DNA from: Druceiella hillmani
Taxonomy: Eukaryota; Arthropoda; Insecta; Lepidoptera; Hepialidae
Assembly (NCBI GenBank): GCA_039881145.1
Contig: JAYKKI010000061.1
Span: forward strand, 13,800,001 to 13,864,000
Length of the DNA: 64,000 nucleotides
Direction: 5' to 3'
Within the stretch, counting starts at the first letter, position 1. Each line of letters starts with the position of its first letter. Shown one piece after another: positions 34,985-47,433 of the stretch. The notes beneath the pieces were generated by a model. That model was not told where the DNA came from. It was given only the letters and a program-made list of their open reading frames with translations, and did not search any database. A program made the translations under genes and the position numbers.

Positions 34985-35300
34985 CATTAACATCTATACC
35001 AATGTATAAAACGGAGAAGTTTCTTTATTTTGTTTGTCCACGCTAATCTCTCAAACTACATGTTCGATTTGAAAAATTAATTTTGCTTTAGAAATCCTAT
35101 ATTTCGAGGAAAATTATATTTAGGTAATAATATATAATATCACGCTAAGATTCATAGGGACAGTTTTTTTGGTTTTTCGATTGGTGTGTTTGTTTGTTCA
35201 CGCTAATTTCTAGAACCACATTTAAGTGTACAAAAATTCTATTTGTGTTAAAAAGCCTATATTTTTAGGGGGAAAATTATATATTACATATAATTTCATT
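34985..35300 (+). repeat. Two tandem copies of CACGCTAAT-type insect repeat
   Basis: TTTGTTTGTCCACGCTAATC and TTTGTTTGTTCACGCTAATT each start a ~180-base unit. In the first, TTCGATTTGAAAAATTAATT and CCTATATTTCGAGGAAAA follow; the second has matching diverged blocks. I remember this unit as frequent in Lepidoptera and some other insects; it is not searched here. Confidence 0.6.
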
Positions 35301-36860
35301 AAAATTTTTAATTTAAATTTTTTGTATTAGAAAGCCTATACTTCTGGACGTATTACAAGTTTTTAGTATGCTATGATTTATACAGGTACCACAGTAGCAT
35401 AAAATGTAACTGAAATTGGAGAATATTGCTTAATCGGTGAAAGGTTGAGAGACTGGCATATTTCTTGAGTGATAATTTCAAATATTCCTAACGATATACC
35501 CTCGATCCGGATAATTTTGGTTTGGCAAACGGAGCGGAATTAGTGACACTGAAAACAGCGTAAGTAAGAAAATTATAAGCAGGTGAAACCATGGCATAGC
35601 TTGAATATATATAAAGAAAAAGTATTTTAATATCTATTTTGAAATATCTCCATAAATATTGAATCGGGAACTTTTTTCGAAGACCCCAACGAACATCCCC
35701 AACGAATGTCATTGAAAATAACTTAAATTGCATCCAAAATTTTTATTCATATTTTCTGATATGACGTCTCCACCTGCTATTACAGTTACCAGAAAATAAA
35801 CTAAATAGTTACAAGTCTGAACAACGTATATTTTGTTCTCCGCCTCAGAAAACTCAGAGGTTTTCTACCAGGGAAGTGAAAAATCTGAACAATCAAGATA
35901 AGATCATTTAATTTATACTTTTTATCAAATTTACCATATTTGAAGCCAGAATATTATACCATATTTGAAGCAAATATTTATTCATTAAATATTTTTTTAC
36001 TTATTAATTAAATTGCTTTAAGAAAATCGTGACGTTACAAATACCCAAAACTATTGGTTAATGTTAAACTGGTTGTTAATATAATATTAAAGATTGAAAG
36101 TATTGTAAACTATAAATACGAAATAATAACTAACAAAGGGATCCGATGAAAATTTATTTAACTCGTACAGTATTACCATTAGCTAGGTGTAAGAGCACCA
36201 CGAACCTACGAATTCTCCTCTAATGGAAAAACAAAAACGACTTAAGTGGTGGACAGCAAAAGCGATAACAAAACAAAAGCGATTTTAACACTTCTCTACA
36301 CAAAATACATATAATTTGAAATTGAAATAATATAACGATCGAGAGCGAAACAAACAATTCATGGCTCCCCACTAACTTAATCTTCCTTCCAAACTTCATA
36401 ATTTACCATATATATGGATATAAATTTTATTATCCACGATATCTCTAGTAAGCCCACCATATGTCGATGAATATAATCGTACTTCTATAAGGGATACCAA
36501 TATGGGGAATTAGAGCAATAATAATTATAAAATAAAGGTATTTTTTAAGATTAAACCTTAAAAACAAAGTATGGTATAATCGGGTAGTGTGTAAGTGAGA
36601 GATTCTCTTTAACTTCATGATAATTTTCTGATTATCTTCGTTCAAATTCGAATTATCAATTATAATATGCATCAGAATCACCTCCCAAATATTTTATCAA
36701 AATAATTTAAATTTTAAATTTTAACACGTCACAATTTCTTTTAAATTCGTGGTCCTTATTGATAATGGTCATTTATGATTTCATAAGTACGTTATAACTA
36801 TCATTATATTTAGTATTTCAATATTTAGGTAATCACAATCACAAAATTTTGTCAAATTGT
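35301..36860. other. Intergenic DNA, no gene seen
   Basis: The 81-codon minus frame at 35488-35733 has no recognised domain. Nothing else is supportable. Confidence 0.4.
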
Positions 36861-36864
36861 TTTA

Positions 36865-36899
36865 TTTTTATCATGAAATAAATTGTTTCATGATAAAAA
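36865..36899. repeat. Perfect hairpin, 14-bp arms
   Basis: TTTTTATCATGAAA, loop TAAATTG, TTTCATGATAAAAA. Confidence 0.93.
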
Positions 36900-37019
36900 A
36901 ATTGTATAAATTAAAAAATAAACAATTCAAGAAAACAATAAAACATACAAGAACTTAAAAATACGGGACTCATAATTCTTTCCCGTGCCAAATATTTTCA
37001 ATACGCTCGTTGAATTTAT

Positions 37020-37450
37020 TAGAAAGATCACGGCTCTCTCCGAGTGAAAGCTCCGGATCGTACGTAGTACAATATAAAACACCTTAACCGCCTAGGTACC
37101 GACGTCAAAATTTTGTCCACTCCAATTCGTCACCAAAAGCGGCCATAAACAAAATCTACTTCTGAGAAAAAAATACAGAATTAAATCCGAGCCCGGGATG
37201 CAGATAAAACGGCCCCCGGACACGAAATAAAACCCGGCGCGCTACAAACGATTTACGCGCTGTTATCAGGGCAAGTGGCCGATATAAGTGCGCAATGCCG
37301 GACACAAAAAGCGCGATTGATCGGGAATAGTTTGCGAATCGCATTACCGATACAGAAGGGCAGATGTCGGCAAGCGGAGGGTTTCGCGGCGCGCGGGTTA
37401 CGGGGAAAGAAAAAGTTCCGGCCTCACTGAGAGCTATTCGATAGGAACGG
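37020..37450. promoter_or_regulatory. CpG-rich island without reading frame
   Basis: About 400 bases with dense CpG (GGCGCGCTACAAACGATTTA, TTTCGCGGCGCGCGGGTTAC, CGCGCTGTTATC) in otherwise AT-rich DNA. There is no long ORF, no tRNA or rRNA match that I recognise, and no simple repeat. A promoter or conserved regulatory block is the likeliest reading. A horizontally acquired or repeat-derived GC-rich piece is the alternative. Confidence 0.35.
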
Positions 37451-37689
37451 TAGTATTTTTTAAAATATTAACGTTCTTATCGGTTAATAAATTTAGATAT
37501 TAATGCTGATATTTGATTTATCAAATCATACAGAAAATATTAATTATTTTGAAGGAAAAAATATAAAAATTAAATATATCAGTATTTTTCAGCAAGAATT
37601 TATAAGAATATTCATTCTTAAACAGTCAATCTAAAAAACTTGTATTGCTGTTTGAAAACAGCGATTATTAAGGGCACAACACTAATATT

Positions 37690-37900
37690 TATGCAACTCC
37701 TTCTGATGCTATAGATGTAGCAGAAGGATTCATATATTTGATGGCGATTTCTGATAGCGCAGGAGGAAAATATTTGCTGTATATTTTGAATTTTTAGGAT
37801 CTGATGTAATGGGAATAATTGGTTGATCCAGATGATGTTTCAATTCTGGAATCATTGTATCAAAACTTGTGCCAGAAATTTTATTTCCCGTACTTTACAT
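37690..37900 (-). pseudogene. hAT-family transposase C-terminal fragment
   Basis: On the minus strand, in two frames, it reads HHLDQPIIPITSDP and then FPPALSEIAIKYMNPSAT followed by SIASEGVA. The second part corresponds to the hAT dimerisation region (FPxLxxLAxKYLxIPATSxxSER). The frame changes near 37770. Only this C-terminal piece remains and it is inactive. Confidence 0.75.
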
Positions 37901-37959
37901 TAGTATTTGCTCATGTCTGATCCAAAGAGATGGCGTTGCCTCTGCTTGACATGGCATTT

Positions 37960-39105
37960 TAAATGAATAAAAATCAATGTACCAAACAAAAATATCATCT
38001 ATAACTATCTTTCCATAGGGTTGTAATCATTATCATTTTCATAAGTGACCAATAGTTATTTTCGAGGTATATATATAGTCAATAATTATTAATAATCAGT
38101 GCTTAATTACGATAATTATTTGAGTTCTAAAATTCAATTTGGTACGTATTTAATGGTTGATCTTGCACTGAAACTTAAGTATTAATTGTGAAAAACGTTT
38201 ATATAGAAAAAAAAAGTCATACGAGCATTACATTTTGTTGTTTTAACTAAGGGAATGCTCCATTAAAAGTCGTGAAAGTCTACAAAATAGGAATATTAGA
38301 TAATTACACTTTTCCGAATAAAAAAGCAACCAACGGTTCTAAAATTGTTAAATGACATAAATCCTGAAAATAGGCTATTGGAACCTTTGATTACTTCATT
38401 ACTTAAATGTTATAGCAAAAACAATTCGTAGCCAAATATCAAAACTTAATGTCCCTTATTAAAACTTACATTTTTTGAAGAGGAATATGTCTTGTGTTCC
38501 GAAACCGAGGTATTACTTCGGGAATATCAAAATAAACTTTAGTCATGAAAAGTTTAATAACTTGAATAATATTAGTTATAGATACGTGGACGATATTATA
38601 TTAACTATAATAATAAACAAGGCATAGTTTAAATACTTACTAAAATTGTGCTTAATAACATTATAATCGTCGACTAATGCTTTTTAAAAATTTGGTCACA
38701 AAATATGTTCTACAGTACACATTAATTTAATCTAACGCGAGATATTGTTGTAAAAGCACGACATTTGAAATTGATATTTTATCTTTTTGCGCTTTAACAA
38801 GTAGATAAGAAATGTTTAATATTTATTTAGATATAACTGCAGAAAGTTTCATAAAAATCAGAAAATATTAAAAATAAACCAAATAAATATCAATGAATTT
38901 TTAAAAACTGTTTACAGAGTCAAAGATCGAGCATGGGGAGAATTATCATTTGTCACTTTCTACAATTTGAAACTAGCGACCGTGTCCCATCACGACCTTT
39001 TTTTTTAATTTAAAACATATTAAATTTCATATAAACTGAATTTGTGTAATAATGCGACAACATAAATGTGTAAAAACAATTGGTCACACTCAGTGCGTGC
39101 CTTTA
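37960..39105. other. Intergenic DNA, no gene seen
   Basis: AT-rich, nothing recognised. Confidence 0.45.
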
Positions 39106-39109
39106 TATA

Positions 39110-39370
39110 TTAAAAGATTTGTGCCATAGAGACGGCCGAATTGACGACGGAAATTATTGACGTATGGGGATTTAGCATTGTTTTGTTCGATTGATATTTA
39201 TGATTTCGAGGAGGATTTGTATTGTTGTATTAGTACTTATTCCTTATCTAACAAAGCGAGTATCGTCCATCGTGATGTCGATATATCGTCCCTTTTCTAG
39301 TCGAATGGATGTGTACTGTACGTCCCGACACATTTATGTGGCGTTTGATTAAAAGGACTGGTAAACAGTG
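39110..39370. promoter_or_regulatory. CpG-bearing block (possible enhancer)
   Basis: GAGACGGCCGAATTGACGAC, GTCGATATATCGTC and GTCCCGACACATTTATGTGG stand out in composition. TTTATGTGG resembles a caudal/Abd-B type site. There is no reading frame; the role is inferred. Confidence 0.25.
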
Positions 39371-39959
39371 GTAAACATTCCTTTTAAAGTAAAGAGTACG
39401 TTTGGAAATAAGAAGATGGCGTTTTACATTTTACTGAAATTAGGCATTTTAACTAAGTTAATTTAGATGTTTTACTTACTGTTCTTTAGATTTACCATAG
39501 CATACATATTTGTATTCAAGATTTATACACAATATTTTCTTCCTGATAAAAAAAGTTAAGCTAGCATTAGATCTCAAATTTAGATTAATAGTTTTTTTCC
39601 GGGGATTCGCCTGCGGTATTAGACAAATTTTAAAAACATTTTTTGAAAGAAATAGGCAAACATGGCTTGATTAAAGCCAAATAAGTGGTTACGACTTAAA
39701 TATTATTTTAAACATAACTTGTCAGGTCTAATTTTTAACATCTGTAGTACAGTATGGCGCGCCTTGCCAGTTATGCGTCAGTAGCAAGAACTAAAATATC
39801 GTGCAATAATTAAATAATTAATTTAGAATGTTAAACGGAACATAATCAACTCCCCTTAAAAAGTAAATTAATAGCAGCGTAATAAATATTTGTTGGGTGG
39901 ATAATTTTTTGTCGTTTATGTTCACCGCTTTACTCCTGTAAATGACAGCGTAAATGAGT

Positions 39960-40040
39960 TTAACCTACATTTTAATTTAGGATGCATTTTATTAACTATA
40001 TGCTAAATTTCATTAAATCCGTTGAGCTGTTTGAAGCGTA
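39960..40040 (+). repeat. AAATTTCATTAAATCCGTT-type repeat fragment
   Basis: GCTAAATTTCATTAAATCCG then TTGAGCTGTTTGAAGCG is the widely spread arthropod pattern AATTTCATCAAAATCGGTT, then AGCCGTTTxAGCG. Confidence 0.55.
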
Positions 40041-40178
40041 GAAATATTTTATCATATTAGTAGGAAATAATAAGTAACACAGTATTTATAATGACTTTTA
40101 TTGATGAACAGGTAAATCAGAAAGATATAAATGACTGACATAATTAATCCGCTTCAATTAAAGAGAGTTAGCGTTATT

Positions 40179-41118
40179 AAGGTAGTTGTCGCAAGATGGT
40201 AAGTTCCAAAAATTGTTCTGAATTTGTTTAATGAAAATAAGTTTTTCGTAACTGTTAATATAACATCATTTTATATTGACATAGTTTTTAGACAAATAGC
40301 CCTACGCGTTTTTTAAATATAATTATGTGGTGAAATATCCACTAATGATAAATGTGAAATTTTTCATATTGATTTTTACTAAAATTAAAGGTTAATTTTT
40401 TTCCAAAAATTTCAACATAAAATCACTTTACATTGTGTTAGTTTTTTAATCAAATCACTCGACGCATTTTTTTTAATAAAATGAAAAATGTGGTGATTTA
40501 ACTACTTTTCCTATAATGTTAACTGTATAATTTTTGAGAGCGATTTTTACCAAAACGAAATGTAGATATCTAACTTATTTTAAAATTTAAATAATTGTTT
40601 AAATTTTAAAATAAGTTAGATATCTATAGTTTGAATAATATATCAAAAATTCAGCGAATATCGTCCACAAGGTAAAGTGTTTTTTCAACACAATGTAAAG
40701 TTTAAACCCATCGATGAAGTTTGAAACAATTAAAGTTCACCTATAGAATGTTCTTTCGTAACTTTTTTCTAATTTTATATATTTGATTTCTTTGTACTGT
40801 GTTTTATATATAAACTCGTTCTTTTTCTTAAAATGTAATATTCCCCGGAGAAAAATAACCAAAATATTTAAAAAAATTGATGAAAGTTCATAATATTTTA
40901 TTCAAAATTATGTAAATACAATTTTAAAGTTGCCATAAATATTAAAATACTGTTTCATCTCATTTCAACAAAGTATGTTTGCCTGTAAACAGTGCTTAAA
41001 TACGAATATATAATGTACAAAAATGATCATTTTTCCCGCCTTCTGTACCTCTGAAAGTGTGGTCTATGAAAATTTTAAAAATGCCGAACTTTTGTGAAAC
41101 CGGCTAAGGTAGTTGTCG
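40179..41118 (+). mobile_element. Diverged non-coding element with 13-bp direct ends
   Basis: AAGGTAGTTGTCG occurs at 40179-40191 and again at 41106-41118. Between them the first ~490 bases resemble the minus strand of 7080-7395. An internal segment appears twice (GTGGTGAAATATCC near 40327 and GTGGTGATTTAAC near 40490). No protein was recognised. An old non-autonomous element or LTR-like unit is possible; the exact class is unknown. Confidence 0.5.
40564..40625. repeat. Perfect hairpin, 28-bp arms
   Basis: AGATATCTAACTTATTTTAA plus AATTTAAA, loop TAATTG, then the exact reverse complement. In the 7080 copy only one arm-like sequence is present (TTTAAATAAGTTAAATAT), so the second arm arose within this copy. 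Confidence 0.96.
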
Positions 41119-41119
41119 T

Positions 41120-42295
41120 GTTAAACATGTGATTACTATTGAAGTGACTTCCAAGTCGAAAATTGTTTCGAAAAAGTTTTGCCTGAAACTTTCACATAAG
41201 AAATTCATTCGGAATCAAGTTTAATAATTCAGAATTTAGATTATTATTCCTACTAATTTGTATTACCAAGATTAGGAACTTAACCGTAATATTTTTAAAA
41301 TGTCGTTTGGAAAGTTAATAATATATGAATAGCTGAATTATTATTCTAAACATATAAAAATTTAAGAATAAAAATAAAAATTCAATAATAATACAGTATG
41401 TTTTCATAAACCATTACTAGCGGTAAATTTGCCGTGATGAAATTGATACTAAAAATTCTGAAATTGATTTTATAAATTCACATTGGCGAGCAAATTGATT
41501 CCGGGGTTCAAGAAAAAAATTGGGACTACCCAATAATCGTAGGCTTTACAAAAATAAAAAGGGAAAAATAAGAAGGAAATTTATTGGAAAATTTATACAA
41601 ATCCCTTATTATCGTTAAATATTCACCCATTTGGAAATTCTGGTGATATAAATTGAAATATCTGTATATTTTCTTATTAGTTTCGGAAAGTACTAAATTA
41701 TTTTTGACTGGAATAATATTATCGTTCATTTTACTTATACTCTATGTACTAATTATGTTCTTTAGACGTCCTTTAGGTTTTACAATTTAATGGCCAGATA
41801 AATGTGACACAATGGTAGAGAAAACGGAAAGATTTAAATTCCTGAACATATGATGAGAGATTGACCAAAAATGTTTATTAAGTTTGGAATGAACAAATTC
41901 ATAGTCTCAAAAGAAAAAAAAACGGACCCTGCTTAAATCACCTATGTATCCATCTGACTGCTACATTTCTGCCGATTTTCTTAGAAATATTTTAACATAG
42001 AATATTTTTGGTGAAGAAATAATGTATATTAATGCGCATACATCCAGAGCAACAAAACTCAAAATTATTTATATGAAAATTAGACAAATGTAATACTAGC
42101 GATATGAAATTATCCATAGAAACCCTGCACACCCTCTTCGAAATAGTTAAATTCAAATCATACAAAGAAAGCGTTCCAAGAATTGGAATATCTACCGGAA
42201 AATCATAGCAATGATTATAAATGTAGTACTTTGAAATTAATTTAAAACTAATATTGACGCTTGTCAATAGATTAACTGAAATACTATGTACCCTT
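41120..42295. other. Intergenic DNA with weak repeat traces
   Basis: No gene seen. 41920-42030 has traces of the dispersed repeat (ATCCATCTGACTG, GATTTTCTTAGAAATATT). Confidence 0.35.
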
Positions 42296-42339
42296 CAATA
42301 TATATACATATATGCTTAGTGTGTACGTATAGTTCTCTT

Positions 42340-42660
42340 CGTACTTAATATGCCATAATGGAATACCTCCTAATGAATGGCCTGTGCTTGTTTATATCAA
42401 GTGCATATCTTTGAATATTTGTAGTGAACGTACTTATTTAATTACGGACAATTTCGTCGTATGCGCCTGTCGTCAAGTCCAATGTAAATATGTATTTAAT
42501 TAAAACACGGTATTTTTGAGGCACCAATTTGAGAGATGAAAGCAAAGTAGGTTTCTTGCGTTATTAAATTTTTATGCCGATGGCGGAAAAAGTAAGTACT
42601 GGCGTTGGTCGCTAGCAGGAGTGGACTTGTAATTAATTTTCATTGGGGAGGAGACTTTAA
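42340..42660. promoter_or_regulatory. GC-richer block with TAATTAATTTTCATT (possible enhancer)
   Basis: Blocks such as CGTCGTATGCGCCTGTCGTC and CGTTGGTCGCTAGCAGGAG lie between homeodomain-like cores. TAATTAATTTTCATT at 42630-42644 is identical to 4000-4014, also in a GC-richer block. There is no reading frame. Confidence 0.3.
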
Positions 42661-45600
42661 AATTTCAATGCCTCAGCAGTAAAGTTTCGTCATGTATCTC
42701 TTTTTTTCTTATAATGCTGTGGTGTAATAACGATTTTTGTAACCTGTGAATTTGTGGAGGCATATTTTCGTTACGTAAGCTGTTTCTGTAAGTAGGTTGC
42801 TACGAAATTTTTATAAAATATTTCCATAAACGTATAATATGAAAATTTTACATAGTTTCGTAATATATTATGTTATTAATTTTTATTTAACTTTACCTTG
42901 CACACTGTTTAATATCTGAAGAAATATTGGTTGCATAATAATAGTAACTTTCATCCTGAAGTTGCCATTGTAGACAGACGTTATTAAATATATAAAAAAA
43001 TTGGTGTACACAATTAGAAAAAAATTATTTATAATATATAGTAAAAAGTAACCTTTAAAATTTGTTTCCGACAGATTGCATCCTTGCAACCAATTTAAGT
43101 AATAAAGGGTATTACTATTTATTTTAGTAATAAAGAGTATTACTAATTAAACATGAAATTAATACGAAGAATATTTCATTTCAATTTATAATTTCTGGTT
43201 ATTTTCAAATAAATTGAACTATTCATTTGCTGTCATCTAAAAAAAGGAGTGATACGAATTTGGTCGCTTCTAAGCATCTTACTTCAAAATTGTTCTCCTC
43301 AGACATATTCCTGATATAAATAACAAAGCAAAAATAGTGAACTTTAGTAGACAACAACCAGTGAATTTTATCAACTACGTTAGATACAACTACATAGATA
43401 CGTTAGATAATACCTTAGATATCATCCATAAAATTATGTGACGAACTGATTTTGGAAGTTTACTACGCAAAAATGGTATTTCCTTATTAATATCCATTTC
43501 CTTTTTGTAAAGAGATGGTGATCATATACCTTAAATATTTTTTGTGGTTTAGTTATATCTATTTCAGATTTGGGTTTGAAAGATTAAGCTATGAATTAAA
43601 CTAAAACAACATTAATGTGAATCAAAACTGAGCATATTTTCAGAAACTTTTGAGAATTGTCACACGGTTTTTGAACGTTGTCAAACCAGTTTTGTGTAGA
43701 AGATCACCTTAGTAAATGGCAAGTTTGTTTTTATTAGATTCTGCATATATATGACAAAACGAAAATTGGAATTGTGATTGACCACTTAGACAATCCGTCA
43801 AAAAAAGTCCTAAATGATACAAAAATAATACAAAATCCATTGACGAGCTACCATAAAGGTAACAATTAAATTATCATGAAGTAATATATTTGAAATAAGA
43901 CCTCAAAATAGGTTTCAAATTATATGTGTGTAATGTGGCAATAGATATGTGTCTTCGATTTATATACAACTTCCAGCATCAGCATGTAACTGGCTGTACT
44001 TTATTGATCAAGAAAATTTAAATTTATTTCGACCAATTCTTCATTTCACTTTGTTGTAGTAAAAACTGACTAACCACAATACCAAGGCTCTTATAATTGT
44101 TCGAAATAACTAAATTCACCTTCTGCCTACACTTTTAACTACACCAGCAAATAAAGATAAGAGACGTGGAGATATTCACACCACAAGTCTATGAGAAATA
44201 AATTTTTATGGTGGATGAATAATAGATATCGTAAACACCAAATTACTATGAAACCAAGTGTTATTTTTATTACAATGACAAGTACAGCACTCAAATATAA
44301 AAGAAAAATACACTCACATGGATTCAAAGTTAGAGACAAATGAGTAAAACATCCTAAAAAGAAAAAAGAAAAGCTCACAAATGATATCTGCTGGCAATTC
44401 ACATAATATTCACCTTTGTCATAAAATGAAAGGAATTGTTTTACTGATATTGGTAAATTTTACTTTGTGTGGAGTGATAAATACAAAGATATGCATAAAT
44501 TTTTTTTTTTGATAAATTATACCAAAATAAGTTCTAAAAAGTACTATAACTATATGAACATAAAGGTAATTTATCAACCATAGGGACACTTGGAATTTCT
44601 TGGAATATATCCCAAGAGATTCCAAGAAATCTGAAATGTTTTTTTCCATTTCTTATTTTGATTTTTTAATATGTTTATTTGATACCAAATGCAGTATTTT
44701 ACGTCCCTAAAATAATTATATCCGTTCTGAAAATCTCACCCCCATGTTAATAATATCTAATAATTATTGAAGTTCCTACGAAAGTTTAAAAAGAGGCTAT
44801 CGAAGCTTATAATTTTTGACCGACGTTGTCGTTGGAATAGTTACATTTTGTATTACTTACGACAATGTTGGCCAAAAGTATTTTTTCCTGATGTTAATTT
44901 GAAAAAATATAAAGAGGATCCGTAAGACGGGTTTATACATTTTTTTTATAAAATATGTTATTCTTTTATTTCTGTCTCTTTTAGTAACTGTGGAACATAT
45001 ACATTACTTTACCTTCATTAACACAATATTGTAATTTATACATAATAAATATTATCACAGTTATAAATTTCAACGCCATGAAATTTGAACTTATCTCGTG
45101 TTTGTTTTCAAATAGTTTTATTTCGCTTCATATTCCGTATATTGCCGACTAAAATCTTGCGATCGATTTTTACTTACTTCTACTTAAACGATCCACATGA
45201 AACCTCGTACGCTCAGTCAGCCCCACAAATGTACAATATTACCATTCAAACTTTTTTTATCAAATTCTAATGCTGCAAGTGAATTGAGTTATTGAATCAC
45301 AGATAACTACTCCTTAGTAGGAAATACCTGTGAAGTATCGGGTACTTCAAAGGTATTGCCTGCCTAATGTGTTTAGATTAGTAAGATGGGTCTTAAGTTA
45401 AGTCTTTTTAATATAACTTCGGGTCCCAATTTCTCAGTTCTTACATTGTTGTTTTATGACATGCCTAAACCATGGAGCTTGGAAAAATACCCCAGTCTTT
45501 GTTTAAATGGTAAAATTAACACTAAAATGTTAAAATTAATATAAAGGTGAAAAAAAAATAAAACGATTGGCAATTATACCATTATATTTTATAATATTAA

Positions 45601-46470
45601 GTTATATTACTAAAATTAAAAGTTTGATAGTTATTCTATCATTATTTGTGATGCTGAGTTATACGACTTCTGTATTATATCAAAATAAAGGATTTGACTA
45701 CAATATTAAAGATCCCCGATATGACTTCCGAGCTTCAACAAATGAAAGTTTCTTTCTAAATGCGCCTCATAACTTTATTTTAGTCTGGTAAAAAGCCTAA
45801 TTGCTCATAATTATTTTCGAGTGATTAATACATATCAGTTGTATAATTAAAACCACTTAAGTTAATTTTTATTTACATTTATTATATTATCAATTACACT
45901 TTCAATTGACTTCTAATTATTAGCTGAGTACAAAGTTCTAGTATAATACAACAATAAAATTTTCAAATTTAGTATATATTTTATAAACCATTTAATCGAT
46001 TTAAACTTCGCTTCAAAGCAGGGGGCTTACTAAACCGATATTAATTTGTTTTCTGAGTGAATTCAGTAAGTAAATCGGTTCGTTATCCCGAGTCACCTAA
46101 ATGATATAATTTTAAAAAGAATCCTTATAACTTAACCCTCTGAAATGAAATTATTTAAAATAAGTGCTTCACCATGAATGATTACCTATCAAATTCTGTT
46201 ACATAATTTTAGAAATATATTCTATTATATCCATAATCTTTTTGTTCGGCTGAAATTAACTTAAATCTCTATAAATCTTGATTGAATCCAATAATAGCTT
46301 TAATGTCGAAAATGATAAATGAAAATTTAAAATTCATAATTAAATCATAATGATAAATCGTCTCTTGGTGACCGATGCCGTTGCAGTTGGTCTTAACTTT
46401 TATTTTCCATTCTCATGAAAGTAGCCATGAGAAGTTTTCAGTCTTCGTATTGTTTTCATGTAAATACTGT
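42661..46470. other. Long intergenic stretch, no confirmed gene
   Basis: Frames at 44139-44402 and 44419-44649 (minus) and 45567-45791 (plus) are hydrophobic or AT-biased and match nothing I know. An imperfect hairpin TTTCTTGGAAT/ATTCCAAGAAA lies at about 44596-44629. Confidence 0.4.
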
Positions 46471-46476
46471 TTAAAG

Positions 46477-46543
46477 TTAAACAAAAACACTTGCAAAATT
46501 CCACAATGATTCCACCGTGAATTAAACAAAAACACTTGCAAAA
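46477..46543. repeat. 22-bp direct repeat, 45-bp period
   Basis: TTAAACAAAAACACTTGCAA plus AA occurs at 46477-46498 and 46522-46543. Confidence 0.9.
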
Positions 46544-46889
46544 CGACCTTCCATAATATTGTCGATATGATTTACTTTCTGATTAAGGATAGACCTGAAT
46601 AAAATTTTCCAGCTTTTAAATAATTGATTATGAAAGAATAGCAAAAAAAAATTGCTTAATAAATTCTCCAAAACACGGTCTCGTTTGTTAAATAAACTCA
46701 AACGCTAATATATTAAAACAGTTTCAGCTTGAATGTTAGATAATGATTTATATTCCATAAACGTGACTAAATTATTGTCTTCTCTAAGACAAAAAACGAT
46801 ACAACTCTGTTGGGAGATGAAATTAAAAGTTATTTAAAATACTTTTAATATATTGACCATAAACTGGATATTAATCCAATATTAAATAT

Positions 46890-47120
46890 ATATACACATA
46901 AAATGGATGACATGAGACTGACCTTAACTTCATCTGCACTTGCCCTACGTGGCAGAATAAGCATGGTCTGTCTAAAGTCATCAGCCAAAATCATGACTCC
47001 ACTTACTATGTTTAAAATCACAGTGGCTTCTAATGTCGTGGACCGTATCATTTAGAGCCTCAGTACCTACTTTGTGTACTGTGGTATACTCATCGCATAT
47101 GATAATTTTATGTTCATAAA
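46890..47120 (-). pseudogene. Helitron (Pif1-like) helicase fragment
   Basis: The minus strand reads IIICDEYTTVHK, the Walker B region of Pif1-like helicases (WDExxMxHK in Helitrons), then EALNDTVHDIRS. After a frameshift it reads MILADDFRQTMLILPRRA and SADEVKVSLMSS, matching the Helitron motif LLAGDFRQTLPVxPRxTxADExxxCLKSS. The Gly of GDFRQ is replaced by Asp. Walker A, the Rep domain and the C-terminal half are missing. Confidence 0.88.
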
Positions 47121-47368
47121 AGAAAAAAACATTAATGTGTTATTTGGCCGAGCGATTTCGCTTCATTCCCTTTCTTAAATTCTTGTGGGACGAAACTGGA
47201 AAATCGGTGAAACACGTATACATTTGTTTACAATAAGTACGATTTAATATTTCTCACTTGTTCGTTATTTTTCAACCTTAATGACTAATTTCCTATAATC
47301 TACTTTCCAAATTTGTAGGTTATACAGATCTTGAGGTTTCGTGATGACAGAGTTAGTGATATTTCGCT

Positions 47369-47369
<1 letters not shown>

Positions 47370-47416
<47 letters not shown>

Positions 47417-47433
47417 TATAAATATATATATAT
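47370..47433. repeat. (TA)n microsatellite
   Basis: About 60 bases of TA with one C and one A interruption. Confidence 0.96.

Noticed and set aside
44139..44402. 87-codon hydrophobic minus frame, possible membrane protein
   Set aside because: Hydrophobic runs are expected from T-rich chance frames in AT-rich DNA; nothing supports expression.
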